Shown one piece after another: positions 21,431 to 31,146 of a DNA stretch of 64,000 nucleotides (positions are counted from its first letter, which is position 1; every line of letters begins with the position of its first letter). The notes below the pieces were generated by a model. That model was not told the origin of the DNA. It worked only from the letters and a program-made list of their open reading frames with translations, and did not search any database. Both the position numbers and the translations under genes were made by a program. This DNA comes from Quercus robur (taxonomy: Eukaryota > Streptophyta > Magnoliopsida > Fagales > Fagaceae): contig NC_065537.1 of the NCBI RefSeq assembly GCF_932294415.1, positions 2,604,001 through 2,668,000 of the forward strand, read 5' to 3'.

Positions 21431-21912
21431 ATGGCTTCTAGCAAGAACATTCAAACTTCAACAATAGCTACTTCAACTAAAATTGGTATGGCTAACACCA
21501 ACAACTGCATTGGTGCAATCAATTGTAGCCAACCTAAAGCTCATAATCAACTTCAATCTTAATCAACCAAGGAAGCCAAGGTCCAGACAATCATCTCCTT
21601 AGACCCTCTTACAAGAAACAAGGTCATGAACAAGGACATCTCCACCTTGGAACACCTCAAGTATGGGGGCAAATCCCCTTCTTCCTTCACAAGGAGTTGG
21701 TCGCACGATTTCTCTCCCATCGAAGGGAACCCAAAAGATGAGATTTCACGTGCTCACTTCAATTCACTTCATTCTCCATCATCTTGGGAAGATGTGTCAG
21801 TTATGATGACTAACACCTCTACCATGGAAGAAAAGATGGCTAAAATGGAACAAAGAGTTGTCCTTATCTCACGAAAGCACTTGAAGATAAGGACCTCCAA
21901 ATTGCAACTTTA
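21431..21912 (+). pseudogene. Broken 5' part of the gypsy-like gag
   Basis: An open frame starting ATG at 21431 runs to a TAA at 21560-21562, resumes in the same direction (21626-21913), and then needs a frame change near 21860 to join the main gag frame, which there reads ALEDKDLQIATLMDKL. The N-terminal part has no named domain. The element is therefore not able to make full gag without suppression. Confidence 0.6.
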
Positions 21913-23250
21913 ATGGACAAACTTGAAGTACAAGATCTTGGTGAATCAAGCCATGGGCATAAATTCACATCTGCAAAGGATGACGAAGGGAGAGAAATTG
22001 AAAACACTCCCCGACGAGAACAATCTACTTCGGTTGCTTCGTTGTCAGTCCAACAATTACAAGACATGATAACAAATACCATTCGAGCACAATATGGAGG
22101 TTCTTCTACAAGTTCTCTCACAAATTCAAAACCCTACACAAAGTGCATCGACAACATGAGAATGCCAAATGGGTATCAACCCCTCAAGTTCTTACAGTTT
22201 GATGGCAAAGGAAATCCTAAGCAACACATTGCTCACTTTATAGAAATTTGTGAGAATGCAGGGACTCAAGGAGGCCTCCTTGTAAAGAAATTTGTTTGTT
22301 CGCTCAAGGGAAATGCCTTCGATTGGTATACAGACTTAGAACCTGAGTCGATCGACAGTTGGGAACAACTAGAAAGAGAGTTTCTCAACCGATTCTACAG
22401 CACACGGTGTACGGTAGGCATGATGGAGCTTACCAATACTAAACAGTGGCAGGATGAGCCTGTCGTTGATTATATCAATCGGTGGCGTTCTTTGAGTCTA
22501 GATTGTAAGGATAGACTTTCTGAAATATCTGCTGTAGAGATGTGCATCCAAGGCATGCATTGGGGACTTCGTAACATCCTTCAAGGGATAAAGCCTCGAA
22601 CATTTGAAGAGTTAGCAACTCGTGCCCATGACATGGAGTTGAGCATTGCTAGCCGTGGAAGTACAAACTGTCCCATACTTGAGGAAAGCATAAAGGAAGT
22701 AAGGAGGAATGACAGGAATGCAAAAGTCAATCTCAAAGACCCAATGATTGTTAACACTACCGAAGTCAAGGTTCCAAGAAGAGGAGCAAAGACAAATGAA
22801 GAACAGCTTGAAGGGTGGCAAAAGAATGAAGTGAGTCGCCTGACCTTTAAGGAACGTGAGCAAAAAGTATATCCGTTCCCCGATAAAGATGTGCCAAACA
22901 TCTTAGAACAACTATTGCAATTGAAGCTAATTGAATTGCCAGAATGCAGGCGACTAAAAGACATGGGGAAAGTTGATGACCCTAACTACTGCAAATATCA
23001 TCGAATCATTGGCCACCCAATACAAAAATGCTTCGTCTTCAAAGAACAAATCATGAAGCTTGCTAAAGAAAACAAGATTGATATAGACTTCAATGAAGTT
23101 GTCGGGTCAAACCATGTGACTGTTGCTTATGATGTACTTCCAACTCTTAAGCAGGGGGCAAACACTAACCAAGCTCACAAGTTGATCAACAATGATGATG
23201 CAAGGGTCGGCCCCATCAATGGGAAGTTCCTTAAACATTTCTATGCTTGA
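21913..23250 (+). CDS. Retrotransposon gag protein (Ty3/gypsy type), main open part
   Basis: The 445-codon frame contains the plant Retrotrans_gag domain: YQPLKFLQFDGKGNPKQHIA near residues 75-95, GNAFDWYTDLEPESIDSWEQ near 135-155, and FLNRFYST with YINRWRSLSLDCKDRL following. Further on, YCKYHR..GHP..KC is the short His/Cys motif that replaces a classical zinc knuckle in this gag family. Gag would form the virus-like particle of the element. No protease, reverse transcriptase, RNase H or integrase follows the stop at 23250, so the element is non-autonomous. Its true start is upstream (21431), and lesions in between make this a remnant rather than an active gene. Confidence 0.85.
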   Translation: MDKLEVQDLGESSHGHKFTSAKDDEGREIENTPRREQSTSVASLSVQQLQDMITNTIRAQYGGSSTSSLTNSKPYTKCIDNMRMPNGYQPLKFLQFDGKGNPKQHIAHFIEICENAGTQGGLLVKKFVCSLKGNAFDWYTDLEPESIDSWEQLEREFLNRFYSTRCTVGMMELTNTKQWQDEPVVDYINRWRSLSLDCKDRLSEISAVEMCIQGMHWGLRNILQGIKPRTFEELATRAHDMELSIASRGSTNCPILEESIKEVRRNDRNAKVNLKDPMIVNTTEVKVPRRGAKTNEEQLEGWQKNEVSRLTFKEREQKVYPFPDKDVPNILEQLLQLKLIELPECRRLKDMGKVDDPNYCKYHRIIGHPIQKCFVFKEQIMKLAKENKIDIDFNEVVGSNHVTVAYDVLPTLKQGANTNQAHKLINNDDARVGPINGKFLKHFYA

Positions 23251-23382
23251 ACATCAAGGATTGCTCCTCGGTAAGAGCTTAAACTACCCGTTGTAGCGCT
23301 GTAAGAGTACATGATGTCTTCCCATTACCCTTCAAAGCGTACCAATAAAGAGAAATTAATCCCACTTCATGTCACCAATTAT

Positions 23383-23530
23383 GAGTGTGGCGTAGCGGTT
23401 GGACGCCTGTGTCTCCCTTGAGGCCAAGGTCTCAGGTTCGATTAGTGGTGATACCCACTATTATACACTGCGCCCCCCTTTTTGCAAAAAACACATAAAA
23501 AAAAAACACAACAACAACAAAAATCATTAA
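23383..23530 (+). mobile_element. tRNA-derived SINE
   Basis: The segment starts GAGTGTGGCGTAGCGG. It contains an A-box (TGGCGTAGCGG, 23388-23398) and a B-box-like GGTTCGATTA (23435-23444), 47 bases apart start to start, and it ends in an A-rich tail from about 23485. This is the head-plus-tail layout of a plant SINE transcribed by RNA polymerase III. It does not fold into a complete tRNA by eye. The target duplication is not clear. It sits in the 3' untranslated part of the gag-only element. Confidence 0.6.
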
Positions 23531-23782
23531 AAAAAAAAAATCTTTTGAACTACGTGATGACTTGATCCCTTAAACAAGGTACGTAGGCAACTTAGTATTA
23601 TTTACTGAGTCTAGTCACATACAAAAAAAAAAAAAAAAAAAGTGGAGGCAGTGGTGGAGAAATTAGATAAACGAGTGATGCAAAGAGAACTGATTTTATT
23701 AGCTGGGAAGAAAGACATGAAATTTCTACAACAAAGAAAGCAAAAGGGAGATGCTACAATGATTATTGACTACAAGTACAGG

Positions 23783-25842
23783 TCAGTATTTCCAATTGTA
23801 ATTCTCTAACTCATCACGTGCTATCTCCAGCCCTTGGTTCAACAACTGCAAAGATTCAATGTCTGCATTACTTAAGGAAGGAGCAGTCTCTATGAAAGAA
23901 ATCTCATCTTGAATGTTCGAGATGATAGAGCTTTGATTTGACAGCTTTTCATCATTATTGGGAATCAAAGCTTCGAGATCTTTCTTGCGATTGGATAGAT
24001 GTTCCAGTTCTTCTTGCAGCTCCACTATCCTAGCTTCAACACTCGCCAGTCCATCCCTAAGTGTTTCGCCACATGCTAACAGTTCATTCTTTATAGTTGA
24101 CTGCTCAGCAAGGCGAAAGTTACAATTTGCCAATTGCTTGTCACGTTGCTCAGACATCACACTTGTAGAAAAGCAGGATTGAAGTGATTCAAAACTTCTG
24201 GCCTTCTCAAAATAATCAGCAACTAAGCCTTGCAATGGTGATGGATCAATAGCTTTATTAGCTGCTATGGCATCAAAAATCTTTTGAGCTTCTCCCATGA
24301 GTGAAGGGGCCTTCTCAAAAGGGGTCCTAGCAATCCTCTGCTGAAGACATTTCCAAAGGTTCAATGCAAGGTCGATACGATTTTTCAGAATCACATCTTT
24401 GGCACGATAAACAGAATCTTCAGGGATATCAAAACTCACGGTCCTCTCCATAAATTTAGTGCTAGGCATCTGAGTTACATTTCCCATTGATATGGCAATA
24501 GATCGTGGGCCAGAAATTGAAGTTTCACTATCAATAGAGGTCACCTTATCGCTATTGATTGTGTTTAAGGCTTGTCGCCCGGGCTGCAATCAAGAATACG
24601 TTACATCAAAAAGAAAAAAAAAATGTACGTATATAAAGACTAAAAAAAAAAAAAAAAAGAGTAGAATAATATAAAATACTTGATCTGCAACAACTTCAAT
24701 GTGTTCAAAGGCATAGGAGGTCCCTTCAACAAAATCGGGTTCACTAGGGGTTATCAATTTAAGCTTTTTCTTAGCCTGCCTCCAATGACACTCCTTGTCA
24801 CTGCTCTCACTCACTTTTTCAAGATATGAGTCCATCTTTTCACTAGATGCCATGCACACTCTTGGAGGCCCTTCAACAAGAAAAGGAGGCATCTTCGGTC
24901 TTACTGTGGCGTCTTGTGGCTCTACAAATTAAGCCTTGTCAATCACAGATTTCTGAACAACACGTGTAACGTGATCGTCAGACAATTGAATACCCCCTCC
25001 ATTGACATTCTTATCGTGGTTTGTTTGACCCATCTTCATGCTTGGTAAAGGAGGATGTTTGCTTGAAATCAAAGATGCTATGCCATCTTCAAGGTATGTC
25101 CCATGCGTGCTATTCCACCAACGCTCATAACTTTGAGTAGTGTGGTGCTTTAAGTTTGATGGAGGAGCTGGGAAGAATGCTTGCGACATGGTCTTAGACT
25201 TGGTGCATGATCTCCAAAGTTCTAAGACTTCATCCAAAGAAGCATGACGGATGTCTTTCTTTATAATGCCTATAATGCTTTGACAAAGTCCAAATTGACG
25301 ACTGAATCGGCAAGGGCTGTAGGGTTCTATGATGAAATGACCATCTTGCCGTATAGACAAGTAAGATGACCGAATACTGATAAAGTGTGCCAGTGAAGTA
25401 CGAGAAAGATTTCCACTGTCTTCAAAAGTTTCATTCGCATTCTTAACAAGCAAATTGGCACCCCACAGCATGCGGTTTCCTTGAATCAACCTTCGGGCTT
25501 CATATTCGTCATAATATCTAGCCCCCCCCTGCACTAGAAAATCTAACCATCTTTGGCCCAATGACTTCCAATTTGACTCCATGATGGGTATCAAAGTAGT
25601 AGCCTAACCACCCATAAATGTAATGCATGGGAAGGCACACCTTTGAACTACCGACAACAGGAGAACAAGCAAGCCTATTTAAACCTCGATAAAGGCTAGT
25701 AAGAACAGGTATGGCAAGACTGAAAGGCCTACCAATAGCCATAAGGCTTGCAACCTTGAATGTTCCTAGACGGATAGTATTGAGATCTTCACTTGGTAGC
25801 ACAAATATGCACAGCCAACAAGATAACAGGGCAGCCAGTATA
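23783..25842 (-). pseudogene. Plant mobile domain (PMD) protein, retroelement-associated, with intron
   Basis: PMDs occur in plant genes such as MAIL1/MAIN and in transposons. The minus-strand frame shows typical PMD words: LSCWLCIFVLPSEDL, SLYRGLNRLACS, HYIYGWLGYYF, GPKMVRFSSAGG, ARYYDEYEARRLI, and later SLDEVLELWRSC and YERWWN. A C-terminal coiled-coil-rich part (24510-23783) follows. One intron is supported: donor at 24679 (CAA|GTATTT) and acceptor at 24584 (TTGCAG|CCC), 96 bases, phase 0. Two lesions break it: one extra G in a G8 tract (plus-strand C8 at 25522-25529), where seven would restore frame, and an in-frame TAA near 24929. Upstream the frame runs without a gap into a copia gag. 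It lies antisense to the neighbouring gypsy-like gag, a configuration known for accessory antisense ORFs of plant LTR elements. Confidence 0.7.
24584..24679 (-). other. Predicted intron of the PMD pseudogene
   Basis: 96 bases with GT..AG ends, T-rich (a 15-17-base A/T homopolymer on each strand) and no frame interruption on joining. The flanking residues become ADQ|PGRQ. Presence of an intron argues against simple retroposition of this unit. Confidence 0.55.
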
Positions 25843-26379
25843 TCATTGTACTTGAGTTTTTTCCTTTCCTGTAGAATTGCTTACTGCCATCCTCATTGCC
25901 TCCCAACTGTTTGGTAAAGAAGCCAAGACGATCAGAGCACGAATCTCATCATCAAAATCAATTTCTACAGACAACAATTGATTTGTGATAGTATTAAATT
26001 CATTCGGATGTTGTGCTACTGATGCATTCTCTGCCATCTTCAGATTGAACAGTTTCTTCATCAAGTGCACCTTATTGTTTGCTGACGACTTTTCATACAT
26101 ACCAGACAAAGCCTTCATCAGATCTGCTGTGGTCTTCTCTTTTACAACATTGTGTGCAACAGACCTAGACAGAGTTAACCTGATAACTCCTAGTACCTGT
26201 CTGTCAAGAAGAGCCCATTCCTCAGCCTTCATAGCCTCAGGTTTTGTCCCCAAAAGAGGCAGATGCAATTTCCTCCCATAGAGATAATCTTCAATCTGCA
26301 TCCTCCAATACGCGAAGTCTGTGCCATCAAACTTTTCTATTCCAGACGCCTTTCCTGCTTCCTCTGCCATTGCTCCCAC
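25843..26379 (-). CDS. Ty1/copia gag (UBN2-type) N-terminal part
   Basis: The 178-codon minus-strand frame begins with EKFDGTDFAYWRMQIEDYLY, the standard N-terminus of copia gag polyproteins, and continues with typical words such as DLMKALSGMYEKSSANNKVH, LMKKLFNLKM, FNTITNQLLSVEIDFDDE and LASLPNSWEAM. The frame ends after GKEKTQVQ because of six A (plus-strand T6 at 25857-25862). With five A it would read GKEKLKYND, the family norm, and then pass straight into the plant mobile domain. No zinc knuckle, protease or later pol domain follows. The gene starts 17 bases downstream (minus strand) of a tRNA-Met primer site, as expected for copia. Confidence 0.85.
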   Translation of the reverse strand: MGAMAEEAGKASGIEKFDGTDFAYWRMQIEDYLYGRKLHLPLLGTKPEAMKAEEWALLDRQVLGVIRLTLSRSVAHNVVKEKTTADLMKALSGMYEKSSANNKVHLMKKLFNLKMAENASVAQHPNEFNTITNQLLSVEIDFDDEIRALIVLASLPNSWEAMRMAVSNSTGKEKTQVQ

Positions 26380-26395
26380 TCAAACCTAACCCTAG

Positions 26396-26407
26396 GCTCT
26401 GATACCA
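26396..26407 (-). other. Copia primer-binding site (initiator tRNA-Met)
   Basis: Minus strand TGGTATCAGAGC, the canonical complement of the 3' end of initiator tRNA-Met, lies two bases from the LTR end at 26410. Confidence 0.85.
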
Positions 26408-26409
26408 GT

Positions 26410-26769
26410 TGTAGGGAATTTAATCAAAATCCCAACCTATGAGAAACAAAACAAATAGAGAAAACACACGTCAAAGAAAATAATCACATGCACAAGACAA
26501 TATTTACGTGGTTCGGCAATTTGCCTACGTCCACGGAGTTGCAGGGATTTCACTATTATCAGGGAAAAATACAATAGTGCACAAGAACACTCTCAAGAAA
26601 CCCAAATCCCAATTACACCCTAGCACTCTCTCACAGAAAAAAAATAATAATAGAAGCTGACTGCCTCTCTTTTCTCTATTTTCTCTCATGCGGCTTGCTC
26701 ACTAGGTTAATTGGAATTTTTCTTGAATTAATTCTCTTCTTTCTTTTTAATCTCACGGCTGCAATTGAA

Positions 26770-26817
<48 letters not shown>

Positions 26818-26932
26818 GGTCAAAGCCGGCTGTTTAGGAATTGCTATTCCTAGTTACATTCGGTCAATAGTGACCGACTTAAAGTGGGCGTGGGCTTGTG
26901 GCAATTCAAGCCACACATGGCCCACTTCAACA
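26410..26932 (-). mobile_element. Copia LTR (5' LTR of the minus-strand element)
   Basis: 523 bp with ends TGTTGAAGTG and AATTCCCTACA in minus orientation (TG..CA). It contains TACGTGGTTCGG (26505-26516), a word shared by many plant copia LTRs. A (TA)n tract sits at 26772-26815. Its right edge coincides with the start of homology between blocks B and B', which means it landed in a Harbinger-like element. No second LTR for this element is in the window. Confidence 0.75.
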
Positions 26933-26933
26933 A

Positions 26934-29375
26934 GATGAAGCTCTTTTTTCAAATGGTTATTGGCTATTTTAGCAACTTGGGGGGGGGGGGGGGGGGGGGG
27001 TCTTCCTCTCACACTCTCTCTTCTTACTTTTTATTTTTTTATTAGGTAGTTTGTATTATTTTATTGGATTATATGTAAAAATAAAAACTGGAATGTTGAG
27101 TGTATTGTTGAATGGGGATGTTGGGTGTATTGTTGGATGGGTTGGTAAAATAGATAAAGTTGTATTTGGAGAAGTAAAATAGGTGTTTTTTTACATCCCC
27201 CATTGCTAGCGCTCTTAGAATCTTACTTCACCTTTCAATTTGCATTTTTCAATTCTCTACTTTCCCGCCACCTTCCAAAATACCTCATCACTAATTACAA
27301 GTGTTCTCATAGTCTCATACTTAATTCTCTTCAATCTCTTTACTCTTCCGTTTCTTCTTCTCCTATTTCATTTTTCTTTTACTTCAATTTATATTTATTT
27401 AATGTATGGTTGATGATTTTTTTCCGTTTTGTTAAGTTGTAATTTTTCGTAGTATTCATGCTTTTATTTCCTTGTATTTTTTTGGAGTTTAATGTATATG
27501 AATTAGGTATAGAGTTGGTCAAGATTTATACATCCAGTGAAAATTGGGACTAACTCACGAGTATCTTAGGACTATAGCACTCGAGAGATAACATCTGAGG
27601 AGTGCGTGAAGAAGTTCAAAAATATGTTACAGCTTAGGTGTCTCTAAAGTGGGCCTACCTGCAAATTTCCTGCGAGTAACGTTGACAGCTCATTTACTTG
27701 ATCCAACCCTCCTACTTTTTTCCTATACCATATATACTCTAATTTCCTATGAATTTGTAAGGAGATTTTTTGAGAGAAAACCCAAGAAAAACCATTGGAG
27801 AGCTAGTAATTTTGAGCCTACAAATTACTACTCAATTCCTTTAGATTTTCTCTACTCTCTTCCCTCTCCTATTGACTTACCTTAAGAGGAGATTAACCCA
27901 AACATAACCTACACAATTATTGAGTCTTGAGTGCATCTTGAACATTGGGAAGCATTGTTACTTAGCCCAAATTCAACTGGTAAGGCATGGTAGTGCAACC
28001 AGTCAATGTTGCAAGATCAGGAAAACTAGAAATGAAAAGACTCTGTGAAATCTGTTGGTAGTTAAAGCTTGGAGGGATTAAGTACAATAGATAAATTAGG
28101 CTTGGAAGGTTTTTTTGTTATTACTGTACTCCAACTTATTCTCTTAATGAATCTGTTGGGAGACCACAATTTGATTCCCTATAACCACTCTAAAAATAGG
28201 CCCGCGTGGTATAATGTCGAAGGCCTTAAAAAATTTAAGTGTGTTTTCCTCGTCACCAATTGGTTTTGAGGTGGAATGACATAGCTCACAGTCCGAAAAA
28301 TGGTATCAGAGTCATGGTCATGGGTTCATGTCACGGGAGTATCATTCTGAGGGATGAATTGTTGGGGGGCCACAATTTAACTCCCTACAACCACTCTAAA
28401 AACAGTCATGCGTGATCTGATGTCAAAGGTAATAAAATATTTGAATATCTTCCTCATCACCAATTGATTTTGAGGTGGAATGGCACAGCTCACAGTCCAA
28501 CGGAATTAATTCAACTTGTCAAGCAGTGGAGAGGTTTTTCCGCCAAATTCTCCATTTTTCCTCTTCGATAGCATATCTAGTGTTATTTTCATTTGCACTC
28601 TTTTACTTATTATCTTTTCTTGATTGCTTTGTTCAATTATGTCCATCCATACTGTAGTAGGGTAGTTCAGTTAGTTAATTGGCTAATTATGTAAATTCCA
28701 CTTTAATTGTGTTTAGCTTAAAATTAATTGAACCGTAATTGGGTCTAAATCAGCACCTAGTTATTGGCTAGTGTAATTTCACTTCTATTTATTAAATCAA
28801 TTGATATTCTATATTCATTATTTTTATCTAGTATTTTGTTTTAACATACTCAAACAGACATAGTTAGGTAGGATTTAATGGTATGATAAACACATCTAAT
28901 GCTAGATTACAACATTTCGTACCAACAATACCATTTCGCACACAATTGCCCATGAATTCGCTGGCTTGTACTCAAGCTTTAGCTACACTCAGAGCGAGTT
29001 TCATGTTTGAGTTATCAACATAAGAAAAAAAAATGTACAAAATTGACTATAAAAAGCGCTTGGATCTTGTTTTGCATGAGTTTACATGAACAAGGCAAAC
29101 CACCAGATCTTGAGTAATAAAGTCCCAATATAAAATTTACAAATAAATGTATTGCATTTTGATGTGCAATTATTAATTTATAGGTTGTAAGAGGCCTAGT
29201 AAGTTTTGAGTATATTTGAACTCTAATTCAAGTTCAAGAGAAGACCAAGGTTCAAGTTCAAAAATAACAAAGTTTGTGTAATCTTGATTCATGCTCGACC
29301 TGTGGAGATTTGTGCATATCTATTATCAGCTTGGTTTCAATAAATCATCATGAAGCTAGGGTTTCATAGTTTCCA
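26934..29375. repeat. Segmental duplication block B (partner 40535-43515)
   Basis: It is collinear with 40535-43515 at high identity, for example through GAAGCTCTTTTTTCAAATGG, AGCACTCGAGAGATAACA and GCACCTAGTTATTGGCTAGT. It begins at the copia LTR edge and ends inside an OCT fragment junction (29375-29394). Contents are the right half of a Harbinger-like element (26934-27214, with a G18 run) and a TRIM (28154-28502). The open frames at 27203-27442 and 27649-27885 recur in the partner but show no protein family. Confidence 0.8.
28154..28502 (+). mobile_element. TRIM: complete miniature LTR retrotransposon (copy in block B)
   Basis: Two LTRs of about 145 bp (28154-28298 and 28360-28502, starting TGTTGGG, ending CAGTCC..) flank about 60 bases that contain a tRNA-Met primer site (TGGTATCAGAG at 28301) and a purine-rich GAGGGATGAA before the right LTR. 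The flanks are GAATC on the left and GAATT on the right. It has no coding capacity. The orthologous insertion in block B' has a perfect GAATC duplication. Confidence 0.8.
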
Positions 29376-29393
29376 AGTCATCCTATGATATTC

Positions 29394-29786
29394 CTATGAA
29401 GAATGATGAAGCAGGAAGGCCCATGATGATTGAACTTGCACATTCGAGACCCCACTTGATATGATTGTCTTGTGAGAAGAATCAACCCAAGACCAAGCAC
29501 TTTTTGGGAGTTGGCAAATATTGGACTTTGGGCTGCATGTTGCGTTCAAGTTGCAGTGCCATTTTGGATGAGCATCAGCAAAGATGCTGATAAATGTTTG
29601 TTGTGCATCAATGAGCGTTGGGACTGATACAAGGAGGGCTTGCAAACTTAGACCACCCAAAACCTCCTATAATTTGTTCAATGGTTTCATCTAGAGACAA
29701 AGAAGGAAGGACTTGTTTGGTCCCCGGACTCTTTTGCTCAGCTGAGTGAGTCTCTGTGAGGTTTTCGCTTATATTTGGTAAGGCCA
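29394..29786 (-). pseudogene. 5' fragment of an OCT gene (OCT-a')
   Basis: The fragment covers codons 1 to about 131 of an OCT-a copy: start ATG at 29784-29786, then MALPNISENL and LPSLSLDETIEQIIGGFG as in OCT-a. It lacks everything after the first part of TM2, because the duplicated block was joined here to block B. Two 2-base deletions relative to OCT-a, at GCTTGCAAACTTAGACC (29638) and CCCCACTTGATATG (29450), also break the frame. The long open stretch at 29394-29660 lies between them. It is non-functional as a transporter. Confidence 0.85.
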
Positions 29787-31146
29787 TAGTGTAATTGTGC
29801 TATGTACAACTTTGATAACTCTTGGCTTGTAGAACTACCATTTAAATAATGATGGTCTTGTGCCCTATGACATTAAATTGTGCTACGTACCTTTCATGTT
29901 TTAGCTTTTATTTAATTGTTCAATTATTTGGCATATTACATCTCAACGATTACTTCAATAACTGCATGGCATCCCCATTAATTAATTCCCAAAATTCTTA
30001 ATCCAAGGTAAGGTATATTCCAATCTCATACAAATATCCATGTGTACGAGGAATGGCTACTTTTATTGTTTTAAGAAAAACACAAATTTTCTCAATCTAC
30101 TGGTACAAAGTAAGCCGATTACCATGAATACAAACACAATGGCTAACGTTGTATACATCGGAATATCAGGAAACCAAAGCAAATATCAAATCTACTTGAT
30201 GCTACGTACACCACTGTTCCATGGTCAATCTAAGCTGGCGCTTGGTTAGTTCCTTACGTAATACCATTTCTCACACTTGCTCATGAATATGCTTTTCTTG
30301 TGATCAATCCCCAGCGAAACTCCCGGCTGCAGAATTTCAACAAGTGTTTGATAAAGCGGACCCTCAGATGCTGAAGTGGCTTTAGGACTTTTTTTAAGGA
30401 GGGTCAAAGTGGTTAGGAACTTGTCAAGGGGGCAATTAAAAAATAAAATGAATTTATTTATTTTGCTGTATATACAACTTTGTTTATTGTATACAATAAT
30501 CTAAAATAGTATTCTAAATTCAATTTAGCATTTAATACAATTATATCTACAATAGTCTAGAAATTTTATTTAATACTTTATAAATTAGTAAGATAACAAC
30601 CATCGAATGCATAATAACTCGTTATATTTATATGTAATATCGATGAAATAAAAATATACAATAAAGAAGAATAGTAACATACCTAGGAGTAGGACTAAGA
30701 GTAAATATAAAACAAAGAAAAAAAATTTTAAGTTTTTTCTTTTGAAGTGTATAGTTTTTTAGCCGTACATATGGTTACTCTCTTGGAATTGAAGCAATTA
30801 CTAAAAGACTTTTTGAACTTGGAAATCTATAGAGCATTTATCAAACTACTTGATCAAATGGAGAGAAAAGCTAAGAAATCATAGAAGCGAGAAAAAGAGA
30901 TAGAAAGAGAATGAGGAAAGAATCACATATATAAATTGAGATCTATTGGTTGTAATAATGGTGTAATTTTTTTTATGAAGAAGAAAAGTGCAAGGAAAAA
31001 TAACTTCATTTTGCTGTCAACGGAAAAGTAAGCCAGAGTTTCGGAGAGAAAATTTATAATTTTTTAACGAATGAGCAAAAAATTGAAACACTTTTTTCTT
31101 TATTATAAAATTAAATATTTTAAGAGTAATGCTACTTACACAACAC
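29787..31146. repeat. Duplicate of the 15155-16490 intergenic region
   Basis: It is collinear with the OCT-a/OCT-b intergenic DNA. No gene is seen. The frame 30040-30249 is a by-product. Confidence 0.8.

Noticed and set aside
23383..23460. A tRNA gene at the SINE head
   Set aside because: Only A- and B-box similarity is present. The arms do not pair into a cloverleaf by eye, and an A-rich tail follows.
26983..27000. G17-18 runs (also 40579-40595 and 62932-62948) as G-quadruplex elements
   Set aside because: They are single mononucleotide runs prone to slippage and assembly error. Two of the three are copies by duplication. No regulatory context.
27203..27885. Two ~79-codon frames in block B that recur in block B' (40856-41538)
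   Set aside because: They are preserved only because the blocks are a recent duplication. The first overlaps the end of the Harbinger-like element, and neither has a recognisable motif.
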